Positions 1 to 7,705 of a stretch of 10,403 nt of DNA are shown in pieces. The first letter of the stretch is position 1; the number at the start of each line of letters is the position of its first letter. Under the pieces are notes generated by a model. That model had not been told where the DNA came from. It worked only from the letters and a program-made list of their open reading frames with translations, and ran no database searches. Source of the stretch: Parvularia atlantis (taxonomy: Eukaryota; Opisthokonta; Rotosphaerida); contig CALSCO010001293.1 in assembly GCA_943704415.1 (NCBI GenBank), positions 1 to 10,403 on the forward strand. Direction: 5' to 3'. The position numbers and the translations under genes are program-made.

Positions 1-52
1 CCCCCCCCCTCGTCCCTCGTCGCGCCTCACGTCGACGGCCGCGCGCGCGCAG
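1..52 (+). other. 3' end of an intron of the talin-like gene
   Basis: This stretch ends in an alternating GC run and CAG at 50-52. A CTCAC branch-site-like motif sits near 26-30, and codon LTPTKT of the F0 domain begins at 53. It has the same acceptor style as the other introns. The first coding exon must lie upstream of the window. Confidence 0.7.
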
Positions 53-3000
53 CTGACCCCGACGAAGACCGTCTTCCAGGCCGTGCAGGAGATCCGCAGC
101 AAGATGGAGGTGCGCGCGCACCCACGTCGGCCCCTCAACGTGGCGCTCAATCCCGCGGAAAAGGTCGACATCGGCGGCGGCTCGTTCATGCTCTACATCC
201 CGCCGCGCGTGGCCGGGATGGTCGGCGAGTGGATGGAGGAGGACGAGCTGCTGGAGACGTACGCGGCCAAGCTGCAGAACGTGCGGCCGCGGCGCGTGGT
301 TCAGCGGCGCGCTCCTGGTTCGCTCACACGGCGCGCCAGGTCGTGATCGAGTTCCGCAACTCAGAGCGCCCCATGCGCCTGCAGCTGATGGACAACACGA
401 TCAAGTCGATCTCGGTCGACCGCCGCAAGACCGTGGCGCAGGTGATCGAGATTATCGGCGAGAAGCTCGGTGCGGCTCTGCCCCGCCCCCCTCGTGCGCT
501 TCCTGCTCAAGCGCGCGCGCGCGCAAACAGGCCTCTCGACCGTGGAGGAGTTTGGTCTCGTCCTGCCGTACAATAGCACCGACTCAAAGAGCGGCAAGGC
601 CGAGCTGCTGCGGCGCGCGTCGACCGCGTCGTCGGCCAACGTTCGTGAACCGCAACTGCAGCGCGCACTGCTGATGTCCGCGCGCGCGAACGCGACACAG
701 GCCATCGCCGCCGCGTCGCCCACCAGGAGTAGCAACTTCATCTTCCTCCAGACGCCGTACTCGGTCAAGAACCCGAAGGCCAAGACGCCGCCGCAGCTCT
801 GGGAGATCGGCCGCGGTGCGCCCGCAAGCAGGTCTACTGCGCCTTGACTGTGCACTCACACGCGCCGCCGCAGACGCCTTCCTGAACGATGAGCGCACGC
901 TGGAGAGCCTCGGTCTAGACGACGAGGAGTTCTTCATCTTCAAGAAGAAGTACTACTTCCACGACCACCGCGTCGACCAGGACGAGGCCGGCCTGCTGCG
1001 CCTGACCTTCTACCAGGTGCGCGCGCACACACGCTCTCTCACCCGCACTCATGCCACGCGCGCGCGTGCACGCCAGGCCATGGCGGACATCATCAACTCG
1101 CGCTACATAGTCACGCTCGAGCAGTCGGCCGAGTTTGCGGCGACGATGCTGCAGATCGCGTTCGGCAAGTTTAACGAGAACGTGTACAAGACGATCGAGT
1201 GCGTGCGCGCTGCTGCTGCGCCGCCCGCCGACCCACTGACGCGCCGCCCGCAGGATCATGTCGTACCTGCCGATCCAGTTCCGCAACGAGGAGAAGAAGG
1301 CGCGCAAGCTCATCCTTGAGCACTACCAGGGTGCGCCGTCACCGCCTGGCTGTGCACCGTGCTCATGCGCGCGGCCGCAGCGATGCGCAACAGTGACGCG
1401 ACCGAGGGCAGCCTCATGTACGACTTCATGCTCAAGACGCGCATGCTCAAGGACTACGGCAGCACGTACTACCAGGGCCACGTGCGTCGCCGCGCGCGCT
1501 GCTTCGCCTTGCCGCTCACACACGCGCACGCGCCGCTGCAGGAGAAGATCGAGAAGAGCAACGGCACGCCGGGCCTGCGCCCGATCGCCGTCGGCATCAG
1601 CCGCGACGCCTTCACACTCGTCGACCCGGACTCGCGGGTGCGTCGCCTGCTCTCGCGCGCCTGGCAGTCGGTGCTCACGCATCACCTGCAGAAAATCATC
1701 GAGCAGTGGCCGATCAAGCACCTGCGCAAGTGGTCGGCGCACCCCAAGTTCTTCGTGTGCGACTTTGGCGACCGCGCGTTCAAGGGCAAGGTCATCATCA
1801 CGCGCGAGTCGCGGTATGCGCGCCCTGCGCCGGCCTGCAAATCGCGGCTGACCGCGCGCCTGCATAGCGACATCGCCATGTGCCTCGAGGGTTATGTCGC
1901 GCTCACGGTCGAGAAGAGGAAGCGCGCCCCGGCCGCGCAGTTCACCTATGCCAACGAGCTGCTGCAGGAGGAGCAGCGCGTGGCCGAGTTTGGTGCGCCT
2001 CGCCCCGGGTGCGCTAGGCCTTGTACTGACCGGGCGCGCGCGCGCGCAGCGCCCTCGTGGGACTTTGGCGAGGAGATCCTGCAGGCAGCCGCGCAGTCGG
2101 TCGAGTTCTCGCGTATCGCGCCCGAGCGCAGCGTGGTGCAGACGACGAGTGCGTTGCCGCTGCTGCGCTTGCGCTGCCCGTGCTGACGCGTGCGCGTGGC
2201 GGCGCAGACGTCGTGGCGTCGACGAGCGCGATCGTCCAGTCGGCCGACAACATCCGCGCCGACACGCTCAAGATCACGCGCGCCGTGCCGGTGATCGAGC
2301 TCGAGCAGGCACGTCTTCGGCGACAGAGGCAGCAGCCAGCTGACGCCGCATGCGCGTGCACCCCACAGGAGGTCCAGGTGGCCATCTCGACGCTCAAGTT
2401 CAGCGAAGACGTCCCACCGGGCCTCGACGCGCCCGCGCGCACGTTCCAGCAGTCGGCGATCCAGATCTCGCTCGACAGCCTGCGCGTGAGCCTGGGCGAG
2501 GTCGGCGCCAGCTTTGGCGGTGCGCGCGCCCAGGCCTGCGACGCGTGCCTACCGGCGGCTGACGCGCGGTGCGCAGGCCTTTTTGTCGTCCTTGCCGCCT
2601 GCGACAAGACCACGTTCGACGTCAGCATGGCCAAGATGTACGTGCAAAAGTCGTACCAGGGTGCGTGTGTGCACGTCGCGCGCGTGCGGTGGGAGGCGCA
2701 TGCCCACACCCGGCGCCCGCCAGCCATCATCAACTCGATCAACTCGCTCCGCCTCATCGCCGTGCTGATCAGGCCGATGCCGGACGAGCTGCCGCAGCTG
2801 ATCAAGCAGCTGTCGCGCATTCCCGGCAAGTTGTTTGACACGATCGCCCAGGGACTGTCATCGCGTGCGTGCTTCCGCCTGCTGGCCTGCATGCCTCTCG
2901 CGGCTCACGCTGCTTCGCCCGCAGAGGAGGTCCCGTTCACTGACCTGTGCGACCGCATCACGGGCCTCGGCATGGTCATCTTTGAGATCCTCGAGGTGCT

Positions 3001-4381
3001 CAGCATCCTCGACATCGACCCGGTGCGGCACACGAGCGCCGGGGCGCACGGCATGTCCGCTGATCGCCGCCGTGCAGAACGAGGCCGACGACCTGCAGAT
3101 GAAGGCTGGCTTCATCGAGACGACGTGCACGAGCCTCGTCTTCGAGCCGGTCAACGCGGTGCGTCTCGTGTGTCCGCTGGCGCATGCGGCACAGCTGAGC
3201 ACGCGCCCGTGCGCAGGCCCTCGCCAACACGTCCGGCATGACCAACCAGAAGCTTGTCGAGTTCACGGCCGACGTCAAGGTGCTCTCCCGCAGCGGCCGC
3301 ATGCTCGCTCGCCCGGCTGACACGGCGCCGCGCTGCCCAGGTGAGCTACCGCCTGCTCATGACCGTGCTGGCCGTTGTGGCACCGGTGCTGGTCAACGAC
3401 GACGTCGCCGACATCATCAACCGGGCCGTGCAGCGCACGGAGAACTCGTGCGTTCGCCGTCGCACGGCAGCCCGCCACCGCGGCTCACGCGCCTTCGCAG
3501 CATCTCGACCCTCCAGTCGTTCACGATCAAGAACACGCCCAACGCGGCCGCGCACCAGGCCATCCAAGTGCGTCGTCAGCGTCGCGCGTCCTCGCGCTCG
3601 CTCGCTGACACGCGTGCCCGCGATACGCAGATCCAGTTCAGCGCGGCCACAGACCGCATCGACAAGGTCAAGGACCAGATCGAGACGATGCGCCGCAACG
3701 CCAAGCGTAAGTCGGGCTTCCAGCTGCCGCAGGCCATCATCCCGACGTGCGCGCAGTCGGCCGGAACACGCACGACGCTGACGCATCGGCGCCCCGCAGG
3801 AGCGGCGCGGCGCTCGTGCCGTTCATGATCTCGATCGCGCTGCAGCTCGAGGCCAAGATCGGCGACACCGACCAGGACCCGTCGGTGCTGCTGAGCATGG
3901 CCAAGGTGCGCTCACACGACGCCCGTGAGCCGCGCTGACGTGCCCCGCGCGCAGGACCTCACGACGGCCGCGAGCCGGCTCAACTCGGAGTTCCGCGACC
4001 GCAGCACGGGCGAGGAGGTCAAGCTGCGTGCGTGCCCGCTTCGGCCATGTACTGCTGCCTCGCACCAACGCGTGCCCGCTCGCAGTGTGCCTCGAGGTGC
4101 ACCGCCGGTGCTCGCGCCTCAGCGGCATGATCACGCGCAACTACCTCAACGTGATCCGCGCGACCGAGGACGTGTCGACGTCGACCACGTCGCAGTTCAT
4201 GATGCACGAGGCCGAGGAGGTGCTGCAGAAGCTGCGCGTGCTCTCGACCATGATCGGTGCGCGCGCGCCCTGCCTGTGCCACGACGGGCGGCCGCTGACC
4301 GTGCACCCCACGCCAGTGCCCAACGCGGGCAACGGCAAGAGCAACACGCCGATGCCGCCGCCGCCGCTCTCGACGCGCTGA
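53..4381 (+). CDS. Talin-like FERM protein, short form, 5'-partial, 26 exons
   Basis: Talins link integrin-type receptors to actin at the inner plasma membrane. The spliced frame gives about 965 residues. F0 lies at about 1-58 (TPTKTVFQAVQEIR matches the talin F0 helix region). F1 is at about 59-232 (SERPMRLQLMDNTIKS), with a long loop insert before FLNDERTLESLGLDDEEF, then the FKKKYYFHDHRVDQDE link. F2 is at about 233-344. F3 is at about 345-440, where IIEQWPIKHLRKWSAHPKFF and CDFGD match the talin receptor-binding lobe, including its Trp. The rest, about 440-965, is predicted helical and ends VPNAGNGKSNTPMPPPPLST-Arg-stop. Talins usually run to about 2,500 residues and end in an I/LWEQ module; neither the long rod nor that module is present. 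No PH insert splits F2, so kindlin is unlikely. Perhaps 15-20 N-terminal residues are missing. FERM identity is firm; calling it a true talin is less so. Confidence 0.85.
110..4316 (+). other. Splice map of the talin-like gene (25 complete introns)
   Basis: Introns inferred: 110-163, 281-339, 470-530, 816-873, 1017-1076, 1199-1253, 1331-1380, 1482-1541, 1638-1691, 1814-1867, 1993-2049, 2149-2207, 2309-2368, 2520-2576, 2661-2723, 2865-2924, 3023-3077, 3159-3216, 3280-3340, 3448-3500, 3568-3630, 3747-3799, 3906-3954, 4028-4085, 4257-4316. Lengths are 49-63 nt. Most donors are GTGCG; exceptions are GTATG (1814), GTGCT (3280) and GC (2309). Nearly all acceptors are CAG; exceptions are TAG (1867) and AAAG (163). 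Joining the exons gives 2,952 nt, exactly 984 codons, with each junction in phase. The least certain are 110-163 and 2309-2368, which are multiples of three and open in frame. At 3712 a GTAAGT lies inside an exon but leads to no fitting acceptor. Confidence 0.8.
2309..2368 (+). other. Putative GC-AG intron in the talin-like gene
   Basis: The boundary reads CAG|GCACGT and the 3' end CACAG|GAG. The 60-nt length is typical here, and CTGAC lies about 28 nt before the acceptor. No GT donor at a suitable place and phase gives a normal-sized intron. It is a multiple of three and stop-free, so it could instead be coding. Removing it joins VIELEQ directly to EVQVAISTLK. Confidence 0.6.
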
Positions 4382-4512
4382 GCCGTGGGCGACTCCTCAC
4401 ACGTATCTTTGCTTGTTTTTTGTCCTCTCTTCATGTGCTGCTCTCTACGTGCACTGTGCCCACTTCGAGTATCGAGAAGGACAGCGGCGCCGCACGCCCG
4501 CGGCCCAGAGGC
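4382..4512. promoter_or_regulatory. Intergenic region: 3' flank of the talin-like gene and 5' flank of the La-motif/PSP gene
   Basis: These 131 bases separate the TGA of the upstream gene from the chosen ATG. The segment 4405-4432 is unusually T/C-rich (TTTGCTTGTTTTTTGTCCTC core) against the GC-rich background. It could serve termination of the first gene, initiation of the second, or both. I see no AATAAA signal, TATA box or RNA gene. No in-frame ATG occurs here before 4513. Confidence 0.4.
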
Positions 4513-4555
4513 ATGTCCAGCATGGAGGTGGAGAGCGCGGCGCCGAGCAGCCCGC

Positions 4556-4600
<45 letters not shown>

Positions 4601-7281
4601 GCAGCGGGCGCGACGGGAGCAGCAGCAGCAGCAGCGACGAGGAGGAGGAGGAGGACGACGACGACCAGCAGCAGCAGAAGAAGAAGAAGAAGGAGCAGCG
4701 CCAGCGCCAACGGTGGACGCTCGGCGCGCGCCCGCAGCGCGCCATGTCGGGCGTGGTGGTGCAGGTGCACGTGCACGGCCTCCCGCGGTGCGCACGTGAC
4801 GCGCTCTGCCGATCGGCGGAAGCGTGACGCGTGCGGTGCGCGCAGCGACAAGCGCGTGCGGCTGCTGCGCTTCGTCGAGCGGCTGCTCGCGGGCGACGAC
4901 GACTTGGCGCCACCTGCCCAGCAGCAGCAGCTGGAGACATCGGGTACGGGTACGGCAGCAGCGGCATCGGCAGCAGCAGAGGCCGTCGTGCAGCTGCTCG
5001 GCCCAGAGCATCTCGCGCAAGACAAGTTCCTGAAAGAGATGGTCGCGCGCGACGCCCTCGGCTGTGCGCGCTGATCGCATCCCCGTTGCGCCCGTGCTGA
5101 TCGCGCCGCGGTACCGCCGCAGACACGCGCCTGTCGCTGCTGTGCGCGTACCCGCAGGTCAACGGCACCAACGTCACGCGCGAGCAGCTCGTGCAGGCAA
5201 TCGAGGGCCATCCGCGCCTCGAGCTCGACAACGCCAAGGGCCGCGTGCGCCTGCGCGCCGAGCCGGTCGAGCAGCCAGACGCGTCTGCGCCTGCTGCCGT
5301 GCCTGCACCTGCACTTGCGCCTGCACCCGCGCACGCGCACGCGCCGACCGCCGCCGAGCATGACGAGCTGATGCTGCCTGACGAGGACGACGGCGTACAG
5401 GGCAGCCCGGGCAAGCGCGTGCTTGCCGACCTGCCCGAGACGCGTGGCGCTGTTCTCGTCGTCGACGCCGAGCCGTCGCTGCAGGTTGCGTTCCTCGAGG
5501 GCGGCGCGGTCGTCGACGTCACGCCGCGTGCCGACAACGTCCGCCAGGCACGCTACAATCACACGCCGTTTCGCCCGCAGCCGTGCTCATGCGCCACACG
5601 CACAGACGGACCTGTCACTTGTGCCGCGCGACCCGCGCGTCGAGCCGCTCGCGCCCGAGGACGTGCCGCTGTTTGAGCGCGCGGGCGAGGCCGTCGTCGG
5701 CGAGACGTTCGCCGCCGCGGCCGACGTGGGCGGGCGAGGCGGCGGCGATCCGCTCAACGCGAAGCGCGGGCCGGCGCGCATGTGGTGCACAGCCTGCGCG
5801 GGTGACGCGCTAAGCCGGCTGACGCGTGGCCCGCCAGCTTCAACTGCAACTCGACCGAGCACGACCTGCGCGACTGCCCGCTGCCGCGCAACGGCATCCT
5901 CATCGCGCTCAACCGCACGGCGTACATGGGCAACTCGGCCGGGCGGGGCGTGCGCGCGCGGCTGGTGCGCCACGTGCTGTGCTCGCCTCTGTGCGGCCTG
6001 CTCACTTGCGCGCGGCGCAGCACGTCGACGCCGAGCACATCCGCATGCAGAAACTCAACGCGGGTGCGCAGCCCGGCAAGATCTCGGCTGAGCTGCGGTG
6101 CGCCTACTCCCAGCCGCAGCTGTGCAGCTGACGGCAGCGCAGGAAAGCGCTCGGACTGGCCGACGACGAGCCGCCGCTGTACCTCACGCGCATGCGCTTC
6201 CTCGGGTACCCGCCCGGCTACACGCTCAAGCCCGAGTCTGCACTTGACGCCAGCGCCGCGCCGTCGCCGAGCAAGCCAGACCCGTTCGCGCTCAAGGTGT
6301 ACATCGACGGGCCGCCACGCACGCCCACGCCGCCGCCGGCCATCGAGGGGCCGTTCGAAGAGCCACCGCCGGTGCGTTCTGCGGCACACGTGTTTGCTCG
6401 CCGCTGACTGCTGGCGTTGCGCAGGACCCGCCGACAGACAAGCGTCTGTGGGTCAAGCAGATCAAGTACGATGGCCTGCCGGACGCGCTGCACATCTACT
6501 CGGCGCACTACCCACGCCTCAGTGGCGACGACCGCGAGCGCGACCGTGACCGCGACCGCGACCGCGACTGGGACGGAGATCGTGGGAGAGACCGCGACCG
6601 CGACTGGGACCGTGCCCGCGACCGCGACCGAGACTGGGACCGAGGACGTGATCGCGACCGAGACTGGGACCGCGGACGAGACCGCGGGCGCGACTGGGAT
6701 GCCCGGCGGCGCGAGCGCAGTCGCAGCTGGGAGCGCGAGCGTGAGCGCGAACGAGACCGCGAACGAGACCGCGAACGAGACCGCGAACGAGAACGCGAGC
6801 GTGCGCGCGACTGGGACCGCGACCGCCTGCGCGACTGGGAGCGCGACCGCGACCGTGCGCACGCCATGCGGGAACGTGAACGGGACACGAGCCGCGAGCG
6901 CCAACGCGAGCGCGACCGCGACCGGGCACACCGCGACCCGACACCTCCGCCGCCGCCTCCGCAGCCGCAGCGAGAGCGCTCGCCGTCGCCGCCACCGCCA
7001 ACGCCGCCGATGCTGCCACCGCCGCCAACGCAGCAGCAGCAACCGCAGCCGGCGAACGGGCCCGGAGAGGAGCCGGAGGAGGGCGAGTACCTGGACCCGC
7101 CACCTCCGCCACCAGAGCCGCCGAAGTACGCGCGCCAGCCGGCCACGGACGGGCGACACGAGCGCCGATCGTATCCCCCGCCGTCGCACGGCTACACAGA
7201 CGCGCCGCCTCAGCAGCAGCATCGCGGCCAGTACTGGAACGACGGCTATCTACCACCACCACCACCGCCGCCGCCGCCGCC

Positions 7282-7312
<31 letters not shown>

Positions 7313-7624
7313 TACCAGCCGCCGCCGCCTTTACAGCAGCACTATGAGCCGTACCCGCCGCCGCAGCAGCAGCAGCACTACCAGCAGTACGCTCTGCCGC
7401 CCCAGCCGTACCAGCCGCCGCCACCGCAACAGCACGGCTACTACGATGACCTCTACCGCACGCCGCCGCCACCACAGCATATGTACGACCACGGCTGGGC
7501 GCCGCCGCTGCCGCCTCAGTCTGCGCCGCCGCTGCCGCCGCCGCCGCCCGAGCCGCAGTACCCGCCGCGCTGGCCGGGCGACGCGTACCCGCCCCCGCCG
7601 CAGCCGTTCCGCGGCTACCGCTGA
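4513..7624 (+). CDS. La-motif-like + CCHC zinc knuckle + PSP domain protein (ZCCHC8-type), complete, 8 exons
   Basis: Predicted nuclear RNA-binding protein of about 904 residues. Residues 1-80 are Ser, Asp/Glu, Gln and Lys runs. A La-motif-like winged helix lies at about 140-209 (EHLAQDKFLKEMV, then YTRLSLL, REQLVQAIEG, VRLR). An Ala/Pro-rich linker and an acidic patch lead to GAVLVVDAEPSLQVAF. The knuckle at about 366-379 is CX2CX4HX4C (CFNCNSTEHDLRDCPLPRN), close to ZCCHC8. The PSP domain is at about 404-456 (PGKISAELRKALG, LTRMRFLGYPPGY). Arg/Asp/Glu repeats with spaced Trp lie at about 541-660, then a Pro/Gln/Tyr-rich tail. ZCCHC8 scaffolds the human NEXT complex, which feeds nuclear RNAs to the exosome; that role here is inference. 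ATG 4513 is the first in-frame start; 4522 has G at +4 and is possible. A fused La motif is not part of ZCCHC8 as I know it. Confidence 0.85.
4558..4599 (+). repeat. (AGC)14 microsatellite encoding poly-Ser
   Basis: This is an uninterrupted AGC trinucleotide run. It is read as serine in the N-terminus of the La-motif/PSP protein and is followed by shorter AGC, GAG, GAC, CAG and AAG runs up to about 4695. Length variation between strains is likely. On the opposite strand it makes long but spurious poly-Leu/Ala/Cys frames. Confidence 0.9.
4976..5256 (+). other. La-motif-like domain (interrupted by intron 5064-5122)
   Basis: La motifs are winged-helix RNA-binding modules of La and LARP proteins. 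EHLAQDKFLKEMVARD aligns with the La signature NLxxDKFLKEQ. The segments after the intron (YTRLSLLCAYPQVNG, REQLVQAIEGHPRLELD, GRVRLR) match the strand-helix-wing order. The Gln and paired Tyr that precede the signature in genuine La, used to bind 3'-terminal U residues, appear replaced (AVVQLLGPEHL). The domain may therefore bind other RNA, or protein. Assignment rests on pattern recognition, not a profile search. Confidence 0.7.
5548..5605 (+). other. Putative GC-AG intron in the La-motif/PSP gene
   Basis: The boundary reads CAG|GCACGC and the acceptor ACACGCACAG|ACG. The length is 58 nt and CTCAT lies about 18 nt before the acceptor. The frame must shift between the exons on either side, so an intron is required. 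The only nearby GT alternative in phase is GTCCG at 5539 (67 nt), a donor type not used elsewhere in the window. The GC-AG reading gives ADNVRQ joined to TDLSLVPRDP. Confidence 0.6.
5783..6221 (+). other. CCHC zinc knuckle plus PSP domain, ZCCHC8 type (interrupted by three introns)
   Basis: The spliced knuckle CFNCNSTEHDLRDC has all four zinc ligands with CX2CX4HX4C spacing and is followed by PLPRN, as in ZCCHC8. The PSP part runs HVDAEHIRMQKLNAGAQPGK, ISAELRKALGLADD, then RMRFLGYPPGY, the hallmark Gly-Tyr-Pro-Pro-Gly end. SF3B2 also has a PSP domain but lacks this knuckle, so ZCCHC8 is the better relative. Confidence 0.9.
6530..6937 (+). repeat. Arg-Asp/Arg-Glu coding repeat with 30-nt Trp-containing unit
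   Basis: In frame it reads as alternating Arg-Asp, then Arg-Glu, dipeptides. The copies beginning (C/A)GACTGGGA at 6601, 6631, 6661 and 6691 are exactly 30 nt apart, giving a 10-residue unit of the form RDRDRDWDRG; an earlier copy starts at 6565. Later Trp occurrences (SRSWERER, RARDWDRDR, RLRDWERDR) are irregular. Such mixed-charge RD/RE domains are typical of nuclear-speckle and splicing-associated proteins. Confidence 0.85.
6938..7621 (+). repeat. Pro/Gln/Tyr-rich low-complexity C-terminal coding region
   Basis: This encodes many Pro runs alternating with Gln runs and spaced Tyr residues (HYQPPPPLQQHYEPYPPPQQ and similar). It includes a Pro10 tract at 7253-7282 followed by a pure (CAG)9 tract at 7283-7309. 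The composition is prion-like and suited to multivalent binding of SH3, WW or EVH1-type domains. It ends FRGYR-stop. Confidence 0.85.
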
Positions 7625-7705
7625 GCGAAAAACGCAAAAGCACACTAACACTTCTTAAGCGACACAAAGATTGAAAACGGGTGCACGACAAACAGCGCGG
7701 GGGTC
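7625..7705. other. Short intergenic gap between convergent genes
   Basis: Only 81 bases separate the TGA at 7622-7624 from the minus-strand TAG at 7706-7708. The gap is A-rich on the plus strand (GCGAAAAACGCAAAAGC at the left end). No AATAAA is seen on either strand. The 3' ends of the two transcripts very probably overlap. Confidence 0.6.

Larger units (their letters stand above)
4788..6424 (+). other. Splice map of the La-motif/PSP gene (7 introns)
   Basis: Introns inferred: 4788-4845, 5064-5122, 5548-5605, 5785-5837, 5950-6020, 6098-6142, 6372-6424 (45-71 nt). All start GTGC except the third, which starts GCACG. All end CAG and hold CTGAC, CTGAT, GTGAC, CTCAC or CTCAT upstream of the acceptor. 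Exons join to 2,715 nt, exactly 905 codons. Intron 5785-5837 splits the first Cys codon of the zinc knuckle (TG|C), and splicing is needed to make the CFNC motif. Intron 5064-5122 splits the Tyr codon before TRLSLL in the La-like motif. Confidence 0.8.

Noticed and set aside
1359-2186. Unbroken plus-strand frame as a stand-alone gene
   Set aside because: It is four talin-like exons plus four stop-free introns; removing the introns restores a FERM F2-F3 alignment.
2014-2892. 292-residue minus-strand open frame
   Set aside because: It crosses several exons and introns of the talin-like gene in antisense and has no recognisable motif.
3712-3730. GTAAGT donor at 3712
   Set aside because: It matches the textbook donor, but no acceptor in phase at a usual distance follows, whereas GTGCG at 3747 with CAG at 3799 restores the frame.
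53-4381. Kindlin (fermitin) identity
   Set aside because: No PH domain interrupts F2, and the F3 and F0 segments fit talin better.
4558-4700. CRISPR-like or structured direct repeats
   Set aside because: These are trinucleotide coding repeats with no spacers.
4141-5562. Long minus-strand open frames (4141-5562, 4431-5537) with poly-Leu/Ala/Cys runs
   Set aside because: They are antisense readings of the AGC/GAG repeats and the La-motif/PSP gene; they show no family motif, and the plus strand has recognisable domains with matched splice sites.
5783-6221. SF3B2 (also a PSP-domain protein)
   Set aside because: The CX2CX4HX4C knuckle immediately before PLPRN and the PSP domain is the ZCCHC8 arrangement; SF3B2 lacks it.
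6530-6937. RD/RE region as a U1-70K-like protein
   Set aside because: No RRM is present; the same frame joins upstream to a CCHC knuckle and PSP domain.
6218-7691. Minus-strand open frames over 6218-7222 and 6519-7691
   Set aside because: They are shadows of the RD/RE and Pro/Gln-rich exon, giving only repetitive Val/Ala or Arg/Ser sequence in GC-rich DNA where stops are rare.
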